Source: Gammaproteobacteria bacterium
GTDB taxonomy: Bacteria; Pseudomonadota; Gammaproteobacteria; Burkholderiales; Rhodocyclaceae
Assembly (NCBI GenBank): GCA_018819515.1
Contig: JAHJPX010000007.1
Span: 558,001 to 622,000, forward strand
Direction of reading: 5' to 3'
Length of the DNA: 64,000 nt
Of the stretch, positions 8,947 to 15,326 are shown in pieces; positions within the stretch are counted from its first letter, which is position 1, and each line of letters begins with the position of its first letter. The notes beneath the pieces are model-generated. The model ran no database searches. It worked only from the letters and a program-made list of their open reading frames with translations, and was not told the origin of the DNA. The position numbers and the translations under genes were made by a program.

Positions 8947-8975
8947 TTGACATCGTCATTGCGGCCTTCTACGAT
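8947..8975 (+). promoter_or_regulatory. Sigma-70-like promoter for the receiver gene
   Basis: TTGACA at 8947-8952 is a perfect -35 box. It is followed after 17 bases by TACGAT at 8970-8975, a 4/6 match to the -10 box. It lies 67 bases before the response-regulator start and points towards it. Confidence 0.65.
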
Positions 8976-9041
8976 TCAGAACGGTTGATTGGCAGGTTGG
9001 GGCCGCAATGCGGCTTGTGCGGCGGATGCAGGGGGTTGGCG

Positions 9042-9470
9042 ATGAATATCGACATAAAACAAAAACAACAGCGACCGGCGCGGACACTTCTCCTGGTGGA
9101 CGACGAGCGAAGCATCCTGTCCTCCGTGAAGCGACTGCTGCGAAACGAGGGCTATGAAATACTGACCGCAGAAGACGGTCTTTCCGGGCTGGATCGGATG
9201 GCCAACGCACACGACGTGGGTGTGGTCATTTGCGACGGCCTGATGCTGGGAATGACGGGTGCGGAATTCCTCTGCGAGGTCAAGGACCGCTATCCGGATA
9301 CGGTGCGCATTCTGCTGACCGGCTTCACCGACCCCGAGGTCACCAACGAAGCAATGCGGACGTGCGACCTGTTCAAGTTGCTGTCGAAGCCGTGGGACGA
9401 CACCGAATTGCTGCAGACCGTCCGCGCCGCCTTCCGCCACCACGAATCACTGCGCTGCGGCGTAAGCTAG
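9042..9470 (+). CDS. Stand-alone response regulator receiver protein
   Basis: A 142-residue CheY-like receiver with no output domain. It has LLLVDDERSIL (acidic pocket), VVICDGLMLGMTG with the likely phospho-acceptor Asp, RILLTGFTD (the T switch residue) and LSKPWDD (conserved Lys). The LTGFTD and KPWDD segments match RpfG/HD-GYP-type receivers, where this module sits in front of an output domain; here the protein ends at RHHESLRCG. It may act by protein-protein contact. The start is ATG 9042, reading MNIDIKQKQQ. No cognate kinase is adjacent. Confidence 0.9.
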   Translation: MNIDIKQKQQRPARTLLLVDDERSILSSVKRLLRNEGYEILTAEDGLSGLDRMANAHDVGVVICDGLMLGMTGAEFLCEVKDRYPDTVRILLTGFTDPEVTNEAMRTCDLFKLLSKPWDDTELLQTVRAAFRHHESLRCGVS

Positions 9471-9758
9471 CCTGCTCCGGGTTTGCGCCGGCCATCCGCT
9501 GGCAGCGCTGCGATGGCTCGATACCCTGTGTTCGCCGCTGGCGGCGTGTCGCCACGGCTGACTTTTCACGATGTCAGAGATGGCCAGGATCGCGCGGTTG
9601 GTAGTACCACGCGTAGCCGCCATTCGCGGAATATCGTCGCCGTCATTCGGCTGGCCTCGATCATCCCCGATTTCGGGTTTCTTGATTTTCGCTCTCCCCG
9701 TGGCTAACATCGCCCCGCGCAGCCAGATTCGGCGCGCGCAACTTATCGAGGTTTGGAT
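9471..9758. other. Gap without a recognisable gene
   Basis: About 290 bases between the receiver gene and the structured element before rsgA. It contains the repeat copy at 9543-9566. Short open frames on both strands resemble nothing I recognise, and the composition becomes less GC-rich toward rsgA. Confidence 0.4.
9543..9566 (-). repeat. Interspersed repeat, short form (reverse strand)
   Basis: Read on the minus strand it is AAAAGT, CAGCCGTGGCG, AC, ACGCC: a full match to the short form. It lies in the 429-base gap between the receiver gene and rsgA. Confidence 0.9.
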
Positions 9759-9899
9759 GTTGGAGATTGCAGTAATCCGATAACCCGATCCCTGCGCCAG
9801 CGGGGTTTCCAGGTTATCGCGATCACAAACATTTGGCAGGCCACCCGCAGGTGGTTTGTTGTTTCTTTTCGTTTGGATTACTGCAAATGGATTTCCAAC
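9759..9899 (+). other. Multi-branched inverted-repeat element / structured leader of rsgA
   Basis: Nested inverted repeats fill the 141 bases directly before the rsgA ATG. The outermost pair is GTTGGA 9759-9764 with TCCAAC 9894-9899. A 12-base perfect pair TTGCAGTAATCC 9767-9778 with GGATTACTGCAA 9875-9886 follows. Inside are two arms: GATAACC 9779-9785 with GGTTATC 9812-9818, and CCACC 9841-9845 with GGTGG 9850-9854 (loop CGCA), extended by ACAAA 9825-9829 with TTTGT 9855-9859. This is the shape of a folded RNA leader or a small mobile palindrome. The outer stem would bury the rsgA start region. Confidence 0.6.
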
Positions 9900-11054
9900 A
9901 TGACCATTTCCAAGCCGAAGCAACCGCTTTTCCACGTGTTTGCCGATAGTGACCGCATTTCCGATGCATGCGATGAGTCGGAACACACAGCGCCTGTCAC
10001 AGGTGACCGCCCTGAAGGTTTCTCACCACCCGACCGGTCCTGTGATCCGGGCGAGTCCATCGCCAGGGTGACCGCGGTTGATCGCGACCAGTACCTCATC
10101 AGGAACGCGGAGAGTGAAGTACCCGCGAAGCTGACGGGCCGCGCCCTCTATGCCTGCGAATCCTCCGCCGACATGCCATGTGTCGGCGACTGGGTTCGCG
10201 TGAAGTATCAAGACTCGGGCGCACACGCGAGCATCCTTGATGTACTGCCGCGACAGTCGTTTCTGCGACGAAAAAGGCCCGGCGACAATGTCGAATTCCA
10301 GATGATCGCTGCAAATATCGATGTAGCCTTCATTGTTCAGTCCTGTCACTTTGATTTCAATGTGCGCAGACTCGAGCGCTATCTCGTGATGACCAGCGAA
10401 GGGCATATTGAGCCGGTCGTACTATTGACCAAGACCGACCTGGTCAGCCCGGAGGCACTGGAGCAATTGGTTTCGCTGATTCGCCATGCCGGCATCGGCG
10501 CCAGAATCATCGCGCTAAGCAATGTCAGCGGAACGGGCGTTGACGAGACCCGCGAGCTGATTCAGCCCGGCAAGACCTACTGCCTGCTCGGATCATCCGG
10601 CGTGGGCAAGACAACGCTCATCAATCGTCTGGTTGGCGATTCCGGCCTGGCAACAGGTGCAGTCAGCCACTCGGGAGAAGGCAGGCATACGACTACCCGG
10701 CGTCAGCTCATTGTGCTTGAGCACGGCGGGCTGTTGATCGACATGCCCGGTATGCGCGAATTGGGGATGCTCGGGGTCAGCGAGGGAGTCGACGCCAGTT
10801 TTGCCGATGTCCAGGCGCACTCAGCGAACTGTCGCTTCGCCGACTGCACGCATACCAGCGAGCCGGGCTGCGCCATTCAGAGCGCCATCGCGCAGGGTGA
10901 ACTGGATCCGGCGCATTTTCAAAACTACCTGAAGCTCAAGAAGGAATCAGCGTTTCACGACATGTCGCATCTTGAAAAGCGCAAGAAGGACCGGGCGTTT
11001 GGAAAGCTCGTGCGCTCCGTCACCAAAGCCGGGGGGAGGCGAAACGAATATTAG
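9900..11054 (+). CDS. rsgA: Ribosome small-subunit-dependent GTPase A
   Basis: A 384-residue circularly permuted GTPase that in the family helps late maturation of the 30S ribosomal subunit. After a variable N-terminus come an OB-fold (about residues 50-120, ending PRQSFLRRKR), then G4 LLTKTDLV, G1 GSSGVGKTTLINRL, the switch region GEGRHTTTRRQL and G3 DMPGMRELG. The C-terminal zinc-binding segment is CRFADCTHTSEPGC. The N-terminal extension of about 45 residues is longer than in the E. coli protein. Its composition and isolated position, behind a palindromic element, suggest this may be a second or acquired copy (inference). Confidence 0.92.
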   Translation: MTISKPKQPLFHVFADSDRISDACDESEHTAPVTGDRPEGFSPPDRSCDPGESIARVTAVDRDQYLIRNAESEVPAKLTGRALYACESSADMPCVGDWVRVKYQDSGAHASILDVLPRQSFLRRKRPGDNVEFQMIAANIDVAFIVQSCHFDFNVRRLERYLVMTSEGHIEPVVLLTKTDLVSPEALEQLVSLIRHAGIGARIIALSNVSGTGVDETRELIQPGKTYCLLGSSGVGKTTLINRLVGDSGLATGAVSHSGEGRHTTTRRQLIVLEHGGLLIDMPGMRELGMLGVSEGVDASFADVQAHSANCRFADCTHTSEPGCAIQSAIAQGELDPAHFQNYLKLKKESAFHDMSHLEKRKKDRAFGKLVRSVTKAGGRRNEY

Positions 11055-11173
11055 GGCAATGGCCTTGCCCGCGAGGAGCTTTGACGTTTCCCGGCAAGCG
11101 GGAAAACGTCTCCAGTCTCAAGCGCTGGACTGTGCGCGCACTTCTCTGGGCACGACTGGACCTGTCCGGAGAT

Positions 11174-11195
11174 AAGTCAGCCGTGGCGACACGCC
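11174..11195 (+). repeat. Interspersed repeat, short form
   Basis: AAGT, CAGCCGTGGCG, AC, ACGCC; the 5' end is slightly eroded (ATAAGT instead of AAAAGT). It abuts the terminator hairpin at 11196-11225. Confidence 0.85.
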
Positions 11196-11225
11196 AAGGC
11201 CCCCGCGGAATACCGCGGGGGCCTT
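11196..11225. terminator. Strong hairpin between converging genes
   Basis: A 13-base perfect stem AAGGCCCCCGCGG / CCGCGGGGGCCTT with loop AATA, 140 bases after rsgA and 13 bases from the stop of the convergent gene at 11238. There is no long T-run, but the stem is strong enough to act in both directions. Confidence 0.6.
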
Positions 11226-11237
11226 GTGCTTTGCGGC

Positions 11238-11567
11238 TCAGTGACCGTGCAGCAGTTCGCGCAGGACGACGTGCGGCGGCGGGGGCAGGGGAATGTAAAC
11301 GGTGGCGCGGGGCGGTGGCGGAGCATAGTAGCGTGGCGGGGGCGGATAGCCGTAGCCATACGTATACGAGCGGCGGTGGTCGTGCCGCCAGTGGTTGTGG
11401 CGCCAGCGGTCCCGGCGATGGTCGTTGCGCCAATGGTCGTCGCGTTGTTCGTAGCGACCGCGATCGTCGCGGCCGTGGTCACGGCGATCATCGCTGCCTC
11501 GGGCGTAGGCGCTGGTGCCGAGCGTGACGGCCGCGATGACGGCAGCTATCGTGAGTTGGGTCTTCAT
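11238..11567 (-). CDS. Secreted His/Arg/Asp-rich low-complexity protein
   Basis: 109 residues, not recognised. An N-terminal signal peptide (MKTQLTIAAVIAAVTLGTSAY, then ARG) is followed by a charged HWRNDHRRDRWRHNHWRHD stretch of repeated His/Arg/Asp/Trp. After that comes a Tyr/Pro-rich part (YGYGYPPPPRYYAPPPPR) and VVLRELLHGH at the end. The histidine density could bind metal in the periplasm, but this is speculation. It lies head to tail behind a second secreted protein (11594-12013) with a similar signal sequence, so the two may be functionally related. Confidence 0.7.
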   Translation of the reverse strand: MKTQLTIAAVIAAVTLGTSAYARGSDDRRDHGRDDRGRYEQRDDHWRNDHRRDRWRHNHWRHDHRRSYTYGYGYPPPPRYYAPPPPRATVYIPLPPPPHVVLRELLHGH

Positions 11568-11593
11568 GATGGTGCTCCGTTCGTGGATGGGAT

Positions 11594-12013
11594 TCAGTAG
11601 CGGGCGAACTGGTCGCCGATGATGCCGCCGATGACGACGCCGACCAGTGTCGGGGCAATGTGGCCGTTGCCGACCTGATTGCCGATGATGCCGCCGGTAA
11701 CGGCGCCGACGGTCTGCGCGATCGCGCGGTCGGCGTCATGCGGTCGGGGCAGGGCGCGCGGGGGCGGCGGGGCGACGCGATGGACGTGGGCCGTGCGATG
11801 AACGATGCGTGGCGCCGGGGCGATGTGACGGACGTATGTCGCACGATGAACGACGCGCGGTTGCACGACGACGACCGTGGGCTGGGTGTGCCTGACGACT
11901 TGCTGCGGACGCTGACGGTCGTGACGCGAGTCGCGGTCGTTGCCGTCGCGGGCGAAGGCGCTGGTGCTGATGGCGGCAACAAGCAGGGCCGGGATCATGA
12001 GTCTGGTTTTCAT
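11594..12013 (-). CDS. Secreted protein with glycine-zipper 2TM-like domain
   Basis: 139 residues, with a signal peptide MKTRLMIPALLVAAISTSAF cleaved near FARDG. A His/Arg/Val/Pro-rich middle (VVHRATYVRHIAPAPRIVHR) precedes a C-terminal glycine zipper, GAVTGGIIGNQVG...GVVIGGIIGDQFARY. Glycine-zipper 2TM domains occur in Rickettsia 17-kDa-type and other envelope proteins, where they form tight helix pairs in a membrane. ATG 12013 is preceded by AAGGAGCG. The adjacent gene downstream is another small secreted protein. The role is probably envelope-associated but unknown. Confidence 0.8.
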   Translation of the reverse strand: MKTRLMIPALLVAAISTSAFARDGNDRDSRHDRQRPQQVVRHTQPTVVVVQPRVVHRATYVRHIAPAPRIVHRTAHVHRVAPPPPRALPRPHDADRAIAQTVGAVTGGIIGNQVGNGHIAPTLVGVVIGGIIGDQFARY

Positions 12014-12115
12014 TGTTCGCTCCTTTTGATTGCGGAACATTGTCGTCCCGGAGCGAATAACGCAGCCGCATCACCGTCCGACTACTGGCGACCGGCCGTC
12101 AAGTGTTTCGCTTTG

Positions 12116-12865
12116 TTACGATGTAACAGACCAGCCGAGGGCGGCGACCACCCGCGCGAACTGGTCGCCGACCGGCGCGCGGATCGTCATGGCGCGCCTG
12201 TCGGCGGGATGGTCGAAGGAGAGTTCGGTGCAGGCGAGCAGCAGGCGGTCGCAGCCGAACGTGGCCTGGAACCAGCGATTGTGGCGGCCCTTGCCGTGGG
12301 TGGCGTCGCCGATGATCGGGTGCGCGATGTGTTTCATGTGGCGGCGCAGTTGATGCCGCCGGCCGGTGAGCGGGTGAAGTTCGACCAGAGCGTAGCGGGC
12401 GGTCGGGTAGCGATCGACGGCGTGCGGCAGTTCGACGGTGGCGAGGCGGCGGAACTCGGTGCATGCGGTTTGCGCTTCAGCGTCCGGCGGCACGTCGCCG
12501 TATTTGTCGCGCTCGCTCTTGAGCGGATGGTCGATGCGGCCGGACTCTGGCGGCCAGCCGCGCACGACGGCCCAGTAGGTCTTGCGCACGGCGTGCCGCC
12601 CGAACTGCTCGCCCAGCTTGCCGGCGGCGGCCGGATCGAGGGCGAACAGCATGACGCCGGAGGTGCCCTTGTCGAGCCGGTGGGCGGGATGGACATGTTG
12701 GCCGATCTGGTCGCGCAACGCCTGGACGAGAATGCGCGTCTCGTGCCGGTCGAGATTGCTGCGATGGACGAGCCAACCCGACGGTTTGTCGATGGCGACC
12801 AGATGGTCGTCGCGGTACAACACAGTCAGTGGCGTGGCGGTCATGCGCGCGTATTCGTCATGCAA
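12116..12865 (-). CDS. truC: tRNA pseudouridine(65) synthase
   Basis: A 249-residue RluA-family pseudouridine synthase. The catalytic motif HPAHRLDKGTSGVMLFALD holds the essential Asp. The TruC-type GRRHQLRRHMKHIAHPIIGD and ATHGKGRHNRWF distinguish it from the ribosomal RluC/RluD enzymes. TruC converts U65 of certain tRNAs. No S4 domain is present, as expected for TruC. A second in-frame start at 12844 (MTATPLTVLYRDDHLVAIDK) is nearer the family's usual N-terminus. It is divergent from the UPF0149 gene with only about 18 bases between the start codons. Confidence 0.9.
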   Translation of the reverse strand: MHDEYARMTATPLTVLYRDDHLVAIDKPSGWLVHRSNLDRHETRILVQALRDQIGQHVHPAHRLDKGTSGVMLFALDPAAAGKLGEQFGRHAVRKTYWAVVRGWPPESGRIDHPLKSERDKYGDVPPDAEAQTACTEFRRLATVELPHAVDRYPTARYALVELHPLTGRRHQLRRHMKHIAHPIIGDATHGKGRHNRWFQATFGCDRLLLACTELSFDHPADRRAMTIRAPVGDQFARVVAALGWSVTS

Positions 12866-12883
12866 GCGATGTAAACTGTGGCC

Positions 12884-13570
12884 ATGAGTTTTGCGAACCC
12901 CCTGACCGACGAGGAGCTCGACGAGCTCGACGGTTTCCTCATGTCGGAAGCTACCGGCGAGGATGCCATGGACATTTCCATGCTGGACGGTTTCCTCACC
13001 GCCTTGGCGATCGCCCCCGAAAATCTGCCGCCGAGCCAGTGGTTGCCGGTCGTCTGGGGTGGCAGTATGGCATGGCAGTCGCAGGCGCAGGCGGACCGGA
13101 TGACGACGCTGGTGCTACGCCACGCCAACGACATCCTGCTCTACCTGCGCGACGAGCCGGATACCTTCGAGCCGTTGTTGTACGAGCGCGAACACGAAGG
13201 CAGGACGACTGCGATCATCGACGAATGGTGCACCGGCTTCGTGCGCGGCATGGCGCTCGACGAGGAGGGTTGGCGACCGCTCATGGAAGCGGAAGAGGGC
13301 GAGGACATGCTCTATCCGATCCTGCTCTACGGCACCGAGGTCGGCTGGGCGGAGTTGGAAGCAAACCCCGAAATCGCGGCGCGCCACGACGAGTACGTCG
13401 CTTCGCTGGGCGAGTGCGTCCTGGCGATGCTGGCGTGGTGGCTGCCGGTCCGCAAGGCGAAGTCCACGATCCGGCGCGACGATCCCAAGGTCGGCCGCAA
13501 CGACCTGTGTCCGTGTGGCAGCGGCAAGAAGTTCAAGAAATGCTGCGGCGGCCAGAAGATCCTGCATTGA
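12884..13570 (+). CDS. UPF0149 / YecA-family protein with C-terminal SEC-C zinc motif
   Basis: 228 residues. The helical UPF0149 (YgfB/YecA) domain carries DISMLDGFLTALAIAPENL near residue 40 and IDEWCTGFVRGMALDEEGW. The last 25 residues form the SEC-C motif (GRNDLCPCGSGKKFKKCCGG), which binds zinc and in SecA and related proteins contacts SecB or nucleic acid. YecA of E. coli associates with ribosomes, so a translation-linked role is possible. The start is ATG 12884; a GTG two codons upstream (12878) is also possible. The downstream crotonase gene begins 16 bases after the stop, so the two may be co-transcribed. Confidence 0.9.
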   Translation: MSFANPLTDEELDELDGFLMSEATGEDAMDISMLDGFLTALAIAPENLPPSQWLPVVWGGSMAWQSQAQADRMTTLVLRHANDILLYLRDEPDTFEPLLYEREHEGRTTAIIDEWCTGFVRGMALDEEGWRPLMEAEEGEDMLYPILLYGTEVGWAELEANPEIAARHDEYVASLGECVLAMLAWWLPVRKAKSTIRRDDPKVGRNDLCPCGSGKKFKKCCGGQKILH

Positions 13571-13586
13571 GCAACCGGAGCCGGCC

Positions 13587-14411
13587 ATGAGCGAACTACC
13601 CCAACTCGCATCCCTGACTGTCGCGATGACGGACGGTATTTGCGACATCCGCCTGAATCGCGCCGAGCGCGCCAATGCCCTGAACGAAGCGATGTGGCAG
13701 GAACTGCGCGCGGCCTTCCGGTGGGCCGACGCGGCCGATGCCGTGCGCGTCGTTATCCTCAGTGGCGCCGGGCGCCACTTCTGCGCGGGCATCGACCTGG
13801 CCATGCTGGCCGGCATTGCCGAAACGGCGGCGCACGCGGACGCAGCGCGCGGCCGCGAGAATCTGCGGCGGCTGATCCTCGATCTGCAGGACTGCCTGAC
13901 GAGCATCGAGCGCTGCCGCAAGCCTGTCCTCGCCGCCGTCAGCGGCGCCTGCGTCGGTGGCGCGGTGGACCTGATCGCCTGTTGCGACATGCGCTACGCG
14001 GTGGCCGATGCGCAGTTCTCGGTGCGCGAAATCGACGTCGGCATGACCGCCGACGTCGGCTCGCTGCAACGGCTGCCGCGTCTGGTGCCGGAAGGCATTG
14101 TGCGGGAACTGGCCTATACCGGGCGCGACTTCGATGGCGTCGAGGCGCAGGCGATGGGCCTTGTCAATTGCGTCTTCGAATCGCCGGAAGCCATGCTGGC
14201 CGGCGTGCGCGGAATCGCCGCGAGCATTGCCGCCAAGTCGCCGCTGGCGATTCGCGGCACCAAGGAGATGCTCAGCTACGGGCGCGATCACTCGGTGGCC
14301 GACGGCCTCAACTACGTCGCGACCTGGAATGCGGCGATGCTGATGTCCGCCGATCTCGACGAGGCACTCGCGGCGATGCGCGAAAAACGCGCGCCGAAAT
14401 TCAGCGACTGA
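13587..14411 (+). CDS. Crotonase-family protein, dienoyl-CoA-isomerase-like
   Basis: A 274-residue enoyl-CoA hydratase/isomerase-fold enzyme. The oxyanion-hole segments are SGAGRHFCAGIDLAML and AAVSGACVGGAVDLIACCD. The segment FSVREIDVGMTADVGSLQRL matches the ECH1-type delta3,5-delta2,4-dienoyl-CoA isomerases, in which a Glu and an Asp (EIDVG...ADVG) are the acid/base pair. The C-terminal SPLAIRGTKEMLSYGRDHSV also fits. It would move double bonds in unsaturated acyl-CoA during beta-oxidation. ATG 13587 is preceded by CCGGAG. A general enoyl-CoA hydratase role cannot be excluded. Confidence 0.88.
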   Translation: MSELPQLASLTVAMTDGICDIRLNRAERANALNEAMWQELRAAFRWADAADAVRVVILSGAGRHFCAGIDLAMLAGIAETAAHADAARGRENLRRLILDLQDCLTSIERCRKPVLAAVSGACVGGAVDLIACCDMRYAVADAQFSVREIDVGMTADVGSLQRLPRLVPEGIVRELAYTGRDFDGVEAQAMGLVNCVFESPEAMLAGVRGIAASIAAKSPLAIRGTKEMLSYGRDHSVADGLNYVATWNAAMLMSADLDEALAAMREKRAPKFSD

Positions 14412-14447
14412 TTCGGCGACTGAATCGTCCCGCCTCCCCGCACACGG

Positions 14448-14471
14448 AAAAGTCAGCCGTGGCGGTACGCC
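14448..14471 (+). repeat. Interspersed repeat, short form
   Basis: A perfect short form (AAAAGT, CAGCCGTGGCG, GT, ACGCC). It ends two bases from the TAG of the minus-strand TPR gene and 37 bases after the crotonase stop. Confidence 0.9.
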
Positions 14472-14473
14472 GC

Positions 14474-15283
14474 CTAACGGGGATTCGATCCCGGTTTGAT
14501 GTCGATGGCAACGGCGTTCGGCGCACCGTCCGCATTCGTGGATCTCTTGCCGGAGATAGCAGCACGGGCTTCGGCAATATTGGCGTCGGCGAGCCGGACA
14601 TCCATCGAGTCGGGCGGCGCGACTTTGCGCAGCTTCTGCCAGCGCGCGATCGCCTGCTTGTAGTCGCCGCGAGCGAACGCCTCGCTGCCGGAAAGCGCCA
14701 GCGCCTTCAGGTCCTTGTCGTCGGCGGCCAGCGCGCGGGCGACGAGATCGCGCGCGGTCTTGTCCCATTGCCGGTCGTTGGCGACGACGTGCGCGTCGGC
14801 CCATTCGGCCAGCAGTCGCGCGTCGATCTGCCCGAGCCCCGCGGCCTTGGCGAAGGCCTGGTCGGCTTCCTTGTATTGGCGCAGTTCGATATAGGTTTGT
14901 CCAAGCAATGCCCAGCCGTCGCCGTTGGTCGGATCCTTGGTCAGCTTCTCCGCCAAGCGTAACGCCATCGCGCTCAGGTCGCCGCCTGCGCCGCTCGCGC
15001 CGGCCGGTTGCGGCGGCATGGCGGTTGGCGCAGCCGACATGATGGGCGGCACCTCGGCCGGCGGCGCAAGAGCGCCGGTCTTCCAGGCGTAGACGCCGAT
15101 GGCGAATGCAACGACGCCTGCCGCGACGACGAGCAGCCAGCGATTGCCCTGTTTCGGGGGCGCTGTCTGCGCCAGCAGTTCGGCATGCAGGGCGGCCTGG
15201 CGACGCTCGAACTCGTCCGCGTCGATCATGCCGGCGGCGCGCGCAAGCAGCAGTTCGCGCAAGGCTTCGCTAATTTTGGTCAT
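14474..15283 (-). CDS. CcmI-like membrane-anchored TPR protein (cytochrome c assembly)
   Basis: 269 residues. The first 45 are helical (SEALRELLLARAAGMIDADEFERRQAAL, quoted only in part: LRELLLARAAG). A transmembrane segment WLLVVAAGVVAFAIGVYAW lies around residues 48-67, followed by a Pro/Ala linker. The periplasmic part has tetratricopeptide repeats (GDGWALLGQTYIELRQYKEA and GDYKQAIARWQKL). This resembles the C-terminal half of CcmI, the chaperone holding apocytochrome c for haem ligation. Its place 44 bases downstream of the beta-barrel gene, at the end of a multihaem cytochrome gene set, fits a dedicated assembly helper. That assignment is inference; plain TPR proteins can look alike. Confidence 0.75.
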   Translation of the reverse strand: MTKISEALRELLLARAAGMIDADEFERRQAALHAELLAQTAPPKQGNRWLLVVAAGVVAFAIGVYAWKTGALAPPAEVPPIMSAAPTAMPPQPAGASGAGGDLSAMALRLAEKLTKDPTNGDGWALLGQTYIELRQYKEADQAFAKAAGLGQIDARLLAEWADAHVVANDRQWDKTARDLVARALAADDKDLKALALSGSEAFARGDYKQAIARWQKLRKVAPPDSMDVRLADANIAEARAAISGKRSTNADGAPNAVAIDIKPGSNPR

Positions 15284-15326
15284 TCAACCTGCTCCAGGAA
15301 AAGCGCCTCAAACCCGCAACGATGGC

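Noticed and set aside
9759..9899. An integron attC site before rsgA
   Set aside because: Ends read GTTGGA and TCCAAC, in the opposite order to attC (RYYYAAC ... GTTRRRY), and no integrase or cassette structure is present.
9447..9986. A minus-strand 179-codon open frame across the 9.5-9.9 kb gap
   Set aside because: It crosses the repeat copy and the structured element, overlaps rsgA, and its translation resembles nothing.
14474..14500. A tRNA T-arm-like GGGGATTCGATCCC
   Set aside because: It lies within the end of the TPR gene and lacks acceptor and anticodon arms.
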